Assembly (NCBI RefSeq): GCF_001029435.1
Contig: NZ_LDOV01000018.1
Location: 52,031 to 116,030, forward strand
Direction of reading: 5' to 3'
Length of the DNA: 64,000 bases
From: Photobacterium aphoticum
GTDB taxonomy: Bacteria > Pseudomonadota > Gammaproteobacteria > Enterobacterales > Vibrionaceae
Of the stretch, positions 1 through 8,191 are shown piece by piece. Made by a program: the position numbers and the translations under genes. The stretch's first letter is position 1. Each line of letters begins with the position of its first letter. The notes beneath the pieces are model-generated. The model was given only the letters and a program-made list of their open reading frames with translations, searched no databases and was not told the DNA's origin.

Positions 1-829
1 TATTCACGTACGCTGCAGCCGCATCCGGATCATGGTGCGGGAACTTATCTAACGGCGGGAACACTTTTAACGTGTATTGCCCCGAATCCGTATTACGGAT
101 CATTGCAAAAGGTACGACGGCACAATGCGACGCATCCACCAACAAGCTGGTACCTGTCGTTGTACAGGCATTTTCAACCGCAAACAGTGGCGCAAACGTC
201 GAACGTCGGCGACCATAGTCATGATCCGGTGCATACCAAACACGCTCACCACTACGTAGCGCATGCAACATGCCTTTCACGTCTTTACGGTCAATCATGT
301 ACTTATTTGAACGTAAACGGCCATTATATTGGAAGTAATCAAAACACGGGTTGTTGTTCGGGCGATATACCCCCACCCCCGGCGTTTGCATACCAAAGGC
401 ACGTGCACCTAACTCAAGGTTTAAAGAGTGGACAGCAATGAGCAATACCCCTTTACCTTCCGCTTCTAGTTGGTGGATATGCTCTAGACCTTCGTATTTC
501 ACATGACGCTCTACCCGAATATCTGGCCAGAACCATGCCATGCTGGTTTCTAACAGTGCCAGACCGGTATTGTCGATATTCTTTTTAACAATCGCATTGC
601 GCTCTTCCTCTGACATGTCAGGAAAGCACAATTCAAGGTTACGAATAATAGTGGCTTTACGCCCTTTGACCAGACGCATGCCCAAGCGCCCTAAGCCCTG
701 CCCAAGACGAAACTGGATAAAGTACGGCAACCAACTTAGCAGGTACATGATCCCCACCATGAGCAATACTAACCAATAGCGTGGATGCAATAATGATTTA
801 CTGAAAGTGGGTGCGATGAACTTACTCAT
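1..829 (-). CDS. LpxL/LpxM-family lipid A acyltransferase, copy 1 (partial, C-terminus off the left edge)
   Basis: The minus strand is open without a stop from the ATG at 829 to base 1, giving about 276 residues. It begins MSKFIAP and is clearly a paralogue of the next gene (MSKSIAP), sharing the NLELCFP, VYRPNNNPCFDYFQY, IDRKDVKGMLH and VWYAPDHDYG blocks. The catalytic H-x4-E signature of the Kdo2-lipid A acyltransferase family is present as HSLNLE. Family members (about 300-320 aa) add a secondary acyl chain from acyl-ACP to lipid A at the inner face of the inner membrane. An N-terminal hydrophobic segment (about residues 18-35) fits the usual membrane anchor. No strong ribosome binding site is visible. 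Which of LpxL, LpxM or LpxP it matches cannot be decided here. Confidence 0.85.
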   Translation of the reverse strand, partial: MSKFIAPTFSKSLLHPRYWLVLLMVGIMYLLSWLPYFIQFRLGQGLGRLGMRLVKGRKATIIRNLELCFPDMSEEERNAIVKKNIDNTGLALLETSMAWFWPDIRVERHVKYEGLEHIHQLEAEGKGVLLIAVHSLNLELGARAFGMQTPGVGVYRPNNNPCFDYFQYNGRLRSNKYMIDRKDVKGMLHALRSGERVWYAPDHDYGRRRSTFAPLFAVENACTTTGTSLLVDASHCAVVPFAMIRNTDSGQYTLKVFPPLDKFPHHDPDAAAAYVN

Positions 830-1107
830 GACATTCAGATCCCGTTATTATTGTTATTCCGTATTCAATGTTAGCTGAATCAATACGTTGCCACATACAT
901 ATTTGCATACGGAAATTTATTGAACACTGAATCTTATTGTCAGAGATTTTTATCTTCAAGCCGTTTGAAAACTGTTCTTCACGTTTTCAGCTTGCATTAA
1001 GCCAATGGTGAGATTTTAGTCACACTCTGTCGTGCAATGGTGGATTTTGTAGCACATTTGACGCAACGCTTTCATTGAGCGCCCTCTCTACGTGATCAAC
1101 AACAAAA

Positions 1108-1163
1108 AGCAGGAAAGCAGGAAAGCAGGAAAGCAGGAAAGCAGGAAAGCAGGAAAGCAGGAA
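1108..1163. repeat. Perfect 7 x 8 bp tandem repeat (unit AGCAGGAA)
   Basis: Seven uninterrupted copies of an octamer lie between the two acyltransferase genes, about 280 bp upstream of copy 1 and just past the terminator of copy 2. An octamer array of this purity is prone to slipped-strand length change. It is not inside a supported gene; the plus-strand reading frame through it is a repeat artefact. It could change promoter geometry or leader length for copy 1. Confidence 0.95.
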
Positions 1164-1179
1164 AAAATAACAACAGATA

Positions 1180-1207
1180 AAAGAAAAGCAAGCCAATGGC
1201 TTGCTTT
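1180..1207 (-). terminator. Intrinsic terminator of acyltransferase copy 2
   Basis: A perfect 10-bp stem (1185-1194 with 1198-1207) closes a 3-nt loop and is followed on the minus strand by a T-rich tail. It lies 35 bp past the stop codon. The rest of the 830-1241 gap holds only the octamer repeat and the presumed promoter of copy 1. Confidence 0.8.
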
Positions 1208-1241
1208 CAGATATTACTGCTCACATAGAGGAGTGAATGGA

Positions 1242-2204
1242 TTACGCCGAGCGCGGCGTCAGGGTCGGCTCTTCTTTCGTGTACAACGACGCTTCCCTTT
1301 CCGGGCGTGTTTTAAATCGACGATGCAACCACATGTACTGTTCTGGCGCCTGCATGATCGATGATTCCACCACCTTATTCACATACTCAGCGGTCGCTTG
1401 TAAATCGTCGCGAGGAAAATCATCATAGGTTGGCGTAATGCGAATCACATACTGTCCAGAATCGGATTCACGTACCATCGTAAAGCTCAGCACTTCACAA
1501 CCACTGTTGTCCACCAGCAAACTCGTGCCTGTTGTGGTACAGGCTTTCTCTACTGCAAACAACGGGGCGAAGGTACCACGACGCATACCGTAATCATGAT
1601 CCGGCGCATACCAAACACGGCCACCGTTAGACAGTGTGTGCAGCATGCCTTTTACATCTTTACGATCGATCAAGGTACGGTTAGAACGAGAACGTCCTTT
1701 GTACTGGAAGTAGTCAAAACACGGGTTGTTGTTTGGTCGGTAAACACCACTGGCAGACTTGTGAATACCAAACGCACGAGCACCCAATTCCAAGTTCATA
1801 GAATGTACCGCAATACACAATACGCCTTTGCCTTCACACTCCAAACGCTCCATGTGCTCCATGCCTTCGATGCGCACATGACGGTTCACACGCCAATCCG
1901 GCCAGTACCAAGCCATTGCTGTTTCAAACAAAGCAAGACCTGCGTTATCGATATTCTGCTTGATGATCGCCTCGCGTTCATCGGCAGACATTGTTGGAAA
2001 ACATAGCTCAAGATTCCGTTCAATCGTAAAGCGACGTTTTTTCATTAAACGTAACGCTAAGCGGCCAATTCCCTGCCCCATACGACGTAACCAGCTATAC
2101 GGCAACCAACTGATCAGGTACATCACCAGATTCAGCAACAGCGTTGGCCAATAGCGTGGCGTTAAAAACCGCCAAGTAAAACGAGGCGCGATAGATTTAC
2201 TCAT
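1242..2204 (-). CDS. LpxL/LpxM-family lipid A acyltransferase, copy 2
   Basis: 320 residues if started at the ATG at 2204, chosen because the paralogue also begins MSK-[FS]-IAP; an in-frame start 19 codons upstream exists. The protein has a hydrophobic N-terminal anchor (about residues 16-36), the H-x4-E catalytic motif HSMNLE around residue 130, and the VYRPNNN and YAPDHDYG blocks typical of Kdo2-lipid A secondary acyltransferases. It would transfer an acyl chain from acyl-ACP to a lipid A precursor. The two tandem copies probably arose by duplication and differ enough (for example WYWPDWRVNRHVR against WFWPDIRVERHVK) to have different acyl preference or position. Assignment to LpxL rather than LpxM is not possible from this sequence. 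Confidence 0.88.
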   Translation of the reverse strand: MSKSIAPRFTWRFLTPRYWPTLLLNLVMYLISWLPYSWLRRMGQGIGRLALRLMKKRRFTIERNLELCFPTMSADEREAIIKQNIDNAGLALFETAMAWYWPDWRVNRHVRIEGMEHMERLECEGKGVLCIAVHSMNLELGARAFGIHKSASGVYRPNNNPCFDYFQYKGRSRSNRTLIDRKDVKGMLHTLSNGGRVWYAPDHDYGMRRGTFAPLFAVEKACTTTGTSLLVDNSGCEVLSFTMVRESDSGQYVIRITPTYDDFPRDDLQATAEYVNKVVESSIMQAPEQYMWLHRRFKTRPEREASLYTKEEPTLTPRSA

Positions 2205-2407
2205 AAAGGAACCGCAAAACATAAACTCAAACAGGCTAAATGCGTGATACAAGATAGCCAAATAGTGCTCGAATCATACGCTGTGCAGCATGAAAAAAAT
2301 AGCAAAATCAACAACAGAAAAGACGATTAGCGAGATACCACTAAAAAATACAAACTCGTACAATAAACATCTGAAAATTTGTCATCTTTTCGGTAAAAAA
2401 GGCGAAA

Positions 2408-2466
2408 TAAAAACGGCCATTGCGCTCAATAAACAATCGACGAGTCAGCAATAACCGTTTTTTTAA
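2408..2466 (-). terminator. Terminator-like inverted repeat after napC
   Basis: AAAACGG-CATTGC pairs imperfectly with GCAATA-CCGTTTT across about 30 bases, with A/T tracts on both sides, so it could end the nap operon on the minus strand. The rest of 2205-2509 shows no gene. Confidence 0.5.
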
Positions 2467-2509
2467 TGAAAGATTCACGTTATACGCGATTTTTCTCAAT
2501 GCCTTCTCA

Positions 2510-3091
2510 CTAAAAACCTTCCACTCCTTTCATATCAGGCAAGTGATGCGCAATGCCTTTATGGCAGTCAATACACGTCTTAGAACCATCGGCTAATGAC
2601 GATGCGTGCTGTACTGACGCCCGTTGCGATTGTTGAGTAAAGTCCATGTAGCTGAACTCATGACAATTGCGGCATTCCAACGAGTCATTCTTTTTCATCC
2701 TTGTCCATTCACGTTCGGCCATGTGTAACCGGCGTGCTTCAAACTTTTCTGGGGTATTGATGGCACCAGTTACCCACGCCCATACCTCTTTAGAAGCCTG
2801 CATCTTACGCGCCATTTTATCGGTCCAATCATGAGGAACATGGCAATCTGAGCATATCGCCCGCACCCCGGTTCGATTGTTAAAGTGGATCGTCCCTTGG
2901 ATCTCCTGATACACATTGTCTTCATGACAGCTGACACAAAACGTCTCGGTATTGGTGAATTCCATACCGGTATTGAACGCCCCCCAGAAGATGATCCCAG
3001 CAATGAATCCCCCCAGCGTCAGAAAACCCAGGCTGAAATACTTGGCCGGTGAGCGCAGCAAGGCCCACCATTTCTTTAACCATTGCCACAT
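2510..3091 (-). CDS. napC: Cytochrome c-type protein NapC (tetraheme quinol dehydrogenase)
   Basis: 193 residues with one N-terminal membrane anchor (about 20-38) and four CxxCH haem motifs at about residues 52, 80, 140 and 173, the pattern of the NapC/NirT family. NapC oxidises menaquinol or ubiquinol at the inner membrane and passes electrons to the periplasmic NapAB nitrate reductase. It is the last gene of the operon, 11 bp after napB, with AGGAGG-like bases before the ATG. Length and haem spacing are normal, so the protein looks intact. Confidence 0.95.
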   Translation of the reverse strand: MWQWLKKWWALLRSPAKYFSLGFLTLGGFIAGIIFWGAFNTGMEFTNTETFCVSCHEDNVYQEIQGTIHFNNRTGVRAICSDCHVPHDWTDKMARKMQASKEVWAWVTGAINTPEKFEARRLHMAEREWTRMKKNDSLECRNCHEFSYMDFTQQSQRASVQHASSLADGSKTCIDCHKGIAHHLPDMKGVEGF

Positions 3092-3102
3092 ACGCCTCCT
3101 CC

Positions 3103-3555
3103 TTATTTCTCTTCATCGAGCAGCGTATCGAGATCGGTAAACGTAGAGCCCACCAAGGGTTTTGCATCGGTTTGTACTACGTGACATTGCTGACAAAAGT
3201 AGCGCCGTGGCGACAGCTCTGCCAGAAAGTTACCGTCTCTATCCATATAGTGAGTGACACTGATCATTCTCGCCTGGGTCTCCTCCACACGACTACGCGC
3301 GTGACAGGCCATGCATTTGTTCACGTTCAAATCAACTTGGTAATTATCGATCTTATGCGGGATGACGGGCGGCTGCATCGGATAACTGCGCGCCGGGATC
3401 CGATCATTATTGATGGTTTTACTCATCACAGGTGGCTCAGGTTCACCATTGAGCGCAAAGTGACGCAGGGTGGCCAGGTCATCCCCTTCAATGACCGAGG
3501 CACCCACAAATGTTGCCATTAATAGCCCGATAAACACTGCAATCATGGTCTTCAT
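3103..3555 (-). CDS. napB: Periplasmic nitrate reductase diheme cytochrome subunit NapB
   Basis: 150 residues with a cleavable signal peptide (MKTMIAVFIGLLMATFVGAS) and two CxxCH haem sites at about residues 81 and 121. NapB takes electrons from NapC and delivers them to the iron-sulfur cluster of NapA in the periplasm. It lies 13 bp after napA with an AGGAGGGAAC ribosome binding site. The size and the two haem motifs match the family. Confidence 0.95.
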   Translation of the reverse strand: MKTMIAVFIGLLMATFVGASVIEGDDLATLRHFALNGEPEPPVMSKTINNDRIPARSYPMQPPVIPHKIDNYQVDLNVNKCMACHARSRVEETQARMISVTHYMDRDGNFLAELSPRRYFCQQCHVVQTDAKPLVGSTFTDLDTLLDEEK

Positions 3556-3568
3556 GCTTTGTTCCCTC

Positions 3569-6061
3569 CTAGGCTTTCACCACTTTCACGGCACATTTCT
3601 TAAAGTCCGTTTGTTTCGATAAGGGATCGGTCGCATCCAGTGTGACTTTATTGATCAGCTGGCTGGCATCAAACCACGGCACAAACACCAAGCCTTTCGG
3701 TGGTTTATCTCGGCCGCGTGTTTCTACCCGGGTCAGGATCTCTCCGCGTCGTGACACCACTTTCACCTCATCTCCTCGGCGTAGACCTCGCGCTTTGGCA
3801 TCATCAGGATGCATGAATACCTGCGCATTAGGGTATGAGCTATATAGTTCCGTGACACGGCGGGTCATAGAACCGGAATGCCAGTGTTCCAGTACGCGGC
3901 CAGTGGACAGCCACAAATCGTATTCTTCATCCGGGCTTTCTGCCGGCGGCTCATAGGGCAAGGCAAAAATAATGGCTTTACCGTCTTTATGGCCATAGAA
4001 CTCAAACCCCGCGCCTTCTTTCACGTAAGGATCAGAGCCTTCGCGATAGCGCCATAGTGTTTCTTTGCCATCCACTACCGGCCAACGCAGACCACGGGTT
4101 TCGTGGTAACGATCAAACGGCGCTAAATCATGTCCATGACCACGGCCAAACTGCGCATATTCTTCAAACAAGCCTTTTTGCACATAGAAGCCATAATCTT
4201 GCGCTTCATTATTGGCTACATCTTTAGGTATATCGTCCAACGGGTATTGGTTCACCTGTCCATTCACAAACAACACATCAAACAGGGTTTTGCCTTTGTA
4301 TTCCGGGTTCGCTGTCAATAACTCTGCAGGCCACACTTCATCGGTCGTAAAGCGTTTGGAAAATTCCATCAACTGCCACAAGTCAGATTTCGCCTCACCC
4401 GGTGCTTGCACCATTTGATGCCACAGCTGGGTACGTCGCTCCGCATTGCCGTAGCCCCCTTCTTTCTCTACCCACATGGCAGACGGCAGGACCAAGTCAG
4501 CCGCTTGTGCAGTCACGGTCGGGTAAGCATCGGACACCACGATAAAGTTCTCAGGATTACGGTACCCCGGCAGAGCTTCCTGATTGATATTGGCCGCCGC
4601 TTGCAGGTTATTGTTCACCTGTACCCAGTAGGCATTAATTTTGCCGTCTTTCAGCATACGGTTTTGCAACACAGCATGTGCGCCGACTTTTTCTGGAATG
4701 GTCCCTTCCGGCAGTTTCCAGATTTTCTCAGCGGTTTTACGGTGTTCGGGATTGGTCACCACCATATCAGCAGGTAATCGGTGGGAGAAGGTCCCGACTT
4801 CACGGGCGGTACCACAGGCAGAAGGTTGACCGGTTAACGAGAACGGACTGTTCCCTGGGGTGGAAATTTTCCCGGTTAACAGGTGGATGTTGTAAACAAG
4901 GTTATTACACCACACTCCACGGGTATGCTGGTTAAAGCCCATGGTCCAGAAAGAGGTCACTTTCACCTTCGGATCGGCATACAACTCGGCTAATTCAATG
5001 AGCCTTTCTTTAGAGACACCCGACATCTCACTGGCTTTCTCTACCGTGTACTCAGACACAAAGTCTTTGTACTCCTCAAAGCTCATCGGCTCTGCCGCGC
5101 CACTGTCCGGATTCTTGGCTTTTTTCTGCAGAGGATCATCAGGGCGTAAACCATAACCAATATCTGTCGCACCGCGTTTAAAGTTGACATGCTTACCGAC
5201 AAAGTCTTGGTTCACTTTGTTATTGGTGATGATGTAATTAGCGATGAAATTCAGAATAGCGAGATCGGTTTGCGGCGTAAAAACAATCGGGATGTCAGCG
5301 AGCTCAAAACTGCGATGAGTAAAGGTGGAGAGCACCGCCACTTTCACATCCGGATTGGACAGCCGACGATCGGTTAAACGCGTCCACAAAATAGGATGCA
5401 TCTCTGCCATGTTCGAGCCCCACAACACGAAGGCATCGGCCGCCTCAATATCGTTGTAGCACCCCATGGGCTCATCCATCCCGAAAGTACGCATAAACCC
5501 TACTACCGCCGAGGCCATACAATGGCGCGCATTGGGGTCAATATTGTTGGATCGGAACCCGGCTTTCATTAATTTGGACGCCGCATACCCTTCATAGATG
5601 GTCCATTGTCCCGAACCAAACATACCGATGGCTTCTGGCCCTTTGGCTTTCAGGGTCGCTTTCCATTTCTCAGCCATGATATCGAATGCTTGATCCCAAC
5701 TGATCGGGGTGAAATCACCATTCTTGTCATATTTGCCGTCTTTCATGCGCAACAAAGGCTGCGTTAAACGGTCATCCCCATACATGATTTTGGAAAGAAA
5801 ATAGCCTTTCACACAATTGAGCCCACGATTCACCGGAGACTTAATATCCCCGTGCGTGGCAACAACGTGATTGTCTTTCACCCCCACGTTCACCGAACAC
5901 CCGGTGCCGCAGAATCGACAAGGGGCTTTACGCCACGTTATCTGGGTTTTACTGGCATCCGTGACCACATTACTGGCTGACACGGGAATCGATATACCGG
6001 CCACTGCTGCCGCACTAGCTGCAGCTTGCGCCTTAAGAAATTTACGACGAGAACACTTCAT
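3569..6061 (-). CDS. napA: Periplasmic nitrate reductase catalytic subunit NapA
   Basis: 830 residues, the usual NapA length. The N-terminus carries a twin-arginine signal (SRRKFLK) and an Ala-rich stretch. Four cysteines for a [4Fe-4S] cluster lie at about residues 48, 51, 55 and 83, and Cys181 (in ARHCMASAV) is the expected molybdenum ligand. The enzyme reduces nitrate to nitrite in the periplasm using bis-molybdopterin guanine dinucleotide. The ATG at 6061 has GAGTGAGGGAGCA in front of it. The frame is open upstream back to the napE stop codon, which appears to be chance. No napD, the cytoplasmic chaperone that binds this Tat signal, is found beside it. Confidence 0.97.
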   Translation of the reverse strand: MKCSRRKFLKAQAAASAAAVAGISIPVSASNVVTDASKTQITWRKAPCRFCGTGCSVNVGVKDNHVVATHGDIKSPVNRGLNCVKGYFLSKIMYGDDRLTQPLLRMKDGKYDKNGDFTPISWDQAFDIMAEKWKATLKAKGPEAIGMFGSGQWTIYEGYAASKLMKAGFRSNNIDPNARHCMASAVVGFMRTFGMDEPMGCYNDIEAADAFVLWGSNMAEMHPILWTRLTDRRLSNPDVKVAVLSTFTHRSFELADIPIVFTPQTDLAILNFIANYIITNNKVNQDFVGKHVNFKRGATDIGYGLRPDDPLQKKAKNPDSGAAEPMSFEEYKDFVSEYTVEKASEMSGVSKERLIELAELYADPKVKVTSFWTMGFNQHTRGVWCNNLVYNIHLLTGKISTPGNSPFSLTGQPSACGTAREVGTFSHRLPADMVVTNPEHRKTAEKIWKLPEGTIPEKVGAHAVLQNRMLKDGKINAYWVQVNNNLQAAANINQEALPGYRNPENFIVVSDAYPTVTAQAADLVLPSAMWVEKEGGYGNAERRTQLWHQMVQAPGEAKSDLWQLMEFSKRFTTDEVWPAELLTANPEYKGKTLFDVLFVNGQVNQYPLDDIPKDVANNEAQDYGFYVQKGLFEEYAQFGRGHGHDLAPFDRYHETRGLRWPVVDGKETLWRYREGSDPYVKEGAGFEFYGHKDGKAIIFALPYEPPAESPDEEYDLWLSTGRVLEHWHSGSMTRRVTELYSSYPNAQVFMHPDDAKARGLRRGDEVKVVSRRGEILTRVETRGRDKPPKGLVFVPWFDASQLINKVTLDATDPLSKQTDFKKCAVKVVKA

Positions 6062-6163
6062 TGCTCCCTCACTCTGCTTCGTTGTGTTTATTTGTCTTTG
6101 TTCTTGTAGTTTTTCTGGTACAGCTTTCAGGTTCTGGCTGGCAGCACAAGTACGCTCAACAAG

Positions 6164-6301
6164 TTACGCCGTCACCACTTGTAAAAACCACACAAAGAAT
6201 CCATAACCGCCCACTACTGCAACGGCCAAGATTGGAAACAAGATAATGGTGATAAACAAGAAGGCTTTTAGCTCTGCACGCTGTCGATTATCGTCAGTCA
6301 T
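6164..6301 (-). CDS. napE: Small membrane protein NapE
   Basis: A 45-residue protein with charged N-terminus (MTDDNRQRAELKAF) and one transmembrane segment (about residues 14-38, ending GGYGFFVWFLQVVTA), which is the NapE pattern. Its function in nitrate reduction is unknown. It begins the nap operon and ends 102 bp before napA, in the place where napF and napD are often found. Upstream, 6302-6472 is the divergent promoter region shared with the plus-strand gene; I see no convincing FNR or Nar box. Confidence 0.85.
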   Translation of the reverse strand: MTDDNRQRAELKAFLFITIILFPILAVAVVGGYGFFVWFLQVVTA

Positions 6302-6475
6302 TACGTCCCCCAATCAAGCTTGATACTGTTAACTCTAGTTAGCTTCTGAGAAATTGATAACCTCATCAGAAAACCAAAATCAGCAAAAATAACGTATAAG
6401 CTTGCCCGAAGGCGGCAATAGGTGTGTTACGCTGAGGGGTAAGCGCCTAAAACTTCACGGAAAAGGATCCACGTG

Positions 6476-6769
6476 ATGAGCATTAGCAAAACCAAGACCA
6501 GTTTTTACCGTCGCTTGTATGTGGCGTATTTAATTGAACAAGGGGTGGCAAGTGTGCCGGGGATCATGTCATTCACAGGCATGCCAAGACGCACCGCACA
6601 AGACACTATTAAGAGTTTGGCGGAATTAGACATTCACTGTCAGTTTGTGCAGGAAGAGGGAGCGCGTAACCGAACCGGTCACTATGCGATTGTGGATTGG
6701 GGGGCGATCAACAAACAGTGGATCGCCGATAACCTCAGTGAGATTAAATCCACACTGGATTACCCCTAA
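6476..6769 (+). CDS. Small winged helix-turn-helix protein, function unknown
   Basis: 97 residues from the ATG at 6476 (AAGGA is 8 bp upstream); a GTG one codon earlier is possible. Residues about 14-50 read as a winged-helix core: a helix (RRLYVAYLIEQGV), then GIMSFTGMPRRTAQDTIKSL as the probable recognition helix, then LAELDIHCQFVQEEG as the wing. A DNA-binding role is inferred. It is divergent from the nap operon and could regulate it, but nothing in the sequence proves that. No known gene name is recognised. Confidence 0.7.
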   Translation: MSISKTKTSFYRRLYVAYLIEQGVASVPGIMSFTGMPRRTAQDTIKSLAELDIHCQFVQEEGARNRTGHYAIVDWGAINKQWIADNLSEIKSTLDYP

Positions 6770-6828
6770 GCCTTAAGAGCAGAAACAAAAGTGACGAATG
6801 CGGTTTCCGCACACAAGGCTCAGGCCAA

Positions 6829-7185
6829 TTATTTCTTGCCTTTTTCCATCATGGCTTTCAGATCTGCAAACGGGTTGAAAGTCGCCGCCACATGATCATT
6901 ATCACCCGCTTTGATCACGCTACCCATTTGGTTGTCGTGCTCGGTGTATTTCTCATGTTCGTGGTCATGACAGAACAGACACAATAGCTCCCAGTTGCTG
7001 CCATCTTCCGGGTTATTGGTATGGTCATGATCCACATGATGGACGGTCAATTCACGCAGATTAGAATAAACAAACTCACGGGAACAGCGACCACATACCC
7101 AAGGGTACAATTTCAGGGCTTTTTCACGGTAGCCCTGCTCTTTACGGGCATACGCCGCACTGGTTCCGTAGTAATCTGACGACAT
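6829..7185 (-). CDS. yajD: HNH nuclease family protein YajD
   Basis: 118 residues, close to the E. coli YajD length. It holds the HNH-type zinc and metal motif set: CGRCSREF, then LTVHHVDHDHTNNPEDGSN, then LLCLFCHDHEHEKY. The family is a conserved single-domain HNH protein, presumed to bind or cut nucleic acid; its cellular role is not established. It is a single gene convergent with the preceding helix-turn-helix gene. Confidence 0.88.
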   Translation of the reverse strand: MSSDYYGTSAAYARKEQGYREKALKLYPWVCGRCSREFVYSNLRELTVHHVDHDHTNNPEDGSNWELLCLFCHDHEHEKYTEHDNQMGSVIKAGDNDHVAATFNPFADLKAMMEKGKK

Positions 7186-7531
7186 GTTCTCACCTAAATC
7201 GATAATGTTTAACCCGTCGATAGTAACCGAATTCTGAATGTGATGCCGTAATCTTGCGACAATTTCATGAAATCACTCACCCTTCCAACCAATTTGCACT
7301 AAAAATGAAGGGGAACCCGATGAAAAATGGGAAAACACCACAGCATATCACTCTGTTTAAGCGCTAATGACAGAGTTATGTCAGCGCGAGTTGCTGGTTA
7401 ATTAGCCGACAAGAATCCTAAATGGTTCAAATCGGTCAAAAAGTTGGTGTGCAACAGTGTAATGCACCTTGATTATGATAATATTCGACCCAATTTGTGA
7501 ATGTAATCTCACTTGATAGAGAAGACGGATT
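7186..7531. other. Intergenic region between yajD and the DUF2760-Hsp70 locus
   Basis: No gene found in 345 bp. It should hold divergent promoters. An AT-rich TATGATAAT element at about 7475-7483 is a possible -10 box for the plus-strand chaperone operon. I looked for a sigma-32 heat-shock promoter (CTTGAAA with CCCCAT) and did not find a good match. Confidence 0.4.
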
Positions 7532-8191
7532 ATGGCTTTTGATTTTTCTAAATTAACTGTGGATTTATCGGCAATGCCGACAACGATCGACATGGGGCAT
7601 GCTTGGCTAGGTGGTTTATTGCTGGTCATGCTAGTACTTTACATCGCCAAGAAAGGCAAACCGGTTGAAATCGAAAAAGTCGTCGAAAAAGAAGTCGAGA
7701 AGATTGTCGAGGTTGAAAAACCTGTCGAGAAAATTGTCGAAGTCGAAAAAGTGGTTGAAGTAGAGAAGATCGTAGAAAAAATCGTTGAAGTGGAACCAAA
7801 ACTGAAAACGACTACGCCAGACTCTGCTCTTCAGCTATTGTCACTGCTACAGCAAGAAGCCCGCTTTATCGACTTCATGCAAGAAGATCTGAAAGGCTTT
7901 GCTGATGCAGAGATCGGCGCTGCTGCACGTGTTATTCACGAAGGCGGTCAAAAAGTCCTTAATGAATATTTCCGCTTTGCCCCAGTACGTGAGGAAGAAG
8001 AAGAATCACGTATTACGCTACCAAAGGGCTTCAATGCCTCTGAAGTTCGCCTAACTGGTAACGTGGTTGGTGAAGCACCATTTACTGGCACCCTTATTCA
8101 CCGTGGCTGGAAAGTCACTGATGTGAAACTGCCTAAACTGGCAGAAGGTCACGATGCGAATATTGTTGCCGCCGCTGAGGTAGAACTGTAA
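7532..8191 (+). CDS. DUF2760 domain protein with membrane anchor and VEK-repeat stalk
   Basis: 219 residues. Residues about 28-44 are hydrophobic (GGLLLVMLVLYIA), so it is probably anchored in the membrane. Residues about 47-88 are a low-complexity heptad-like charged stretch of repeated VEK/IVE units, a probable coiled coil or extended stalk. The C-terminal part (about 95-219) is the DUF2760 domain. Its stop overlaps the start of the next Hsp70 gene by one base (TAATG), so translation is likely coupled. DUF2760 beside two atypical Hsp70 genes is a recurring gammaproteobacterial arrangement of unknown function. The anchor suggests it could hold the chaperone at the membrane; that is inference. 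Confidence 0.8.
   Translation: MAFDFSKLTVDLSAMPTTIDMGHAWLGGLLLVMLVLYIAKKGKPVEIEKVVEKEVEKIVEVEKPVEKIVEVEKVVEVEKIVEKIVEVEPKLKTTTPDSALQLLSLLQQEARFIDFMQEDLKGFADAEIGAAARVIHEGGQKVLNEYFRFAPVREEEEESRITLPKGFNASEVRLTGNVVGEAPFTGTLIHRGWKVTDVKLPKLAEGHDANIVAAAEVEL

Noticed and set aside
1092..1364. Plus-strand reading frame through the octamer array encoding a repetitive KAGKQESR peptide
   Set aside because: The peptide is only the translated repeat followed by antisense of the acyltransferase; it has no ribosome binding site.
6302..6472. Possible FNR or Nar box upstream of napE (TTGATAACCTCATCAG)
   Set aside because: Half-sites are six rather than four bases apart and the second half is imperfect, so it falls below what I would call a site.
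7670..7800. GAAAAAGT/GTCGAA-type repeats within the DUF2760 gene, at first sight CRISPR-like
   Set aside because: They are in-frame codons for VEK/IVE units with irregular spacing and no spacers; this is a protein stalk and not an array.
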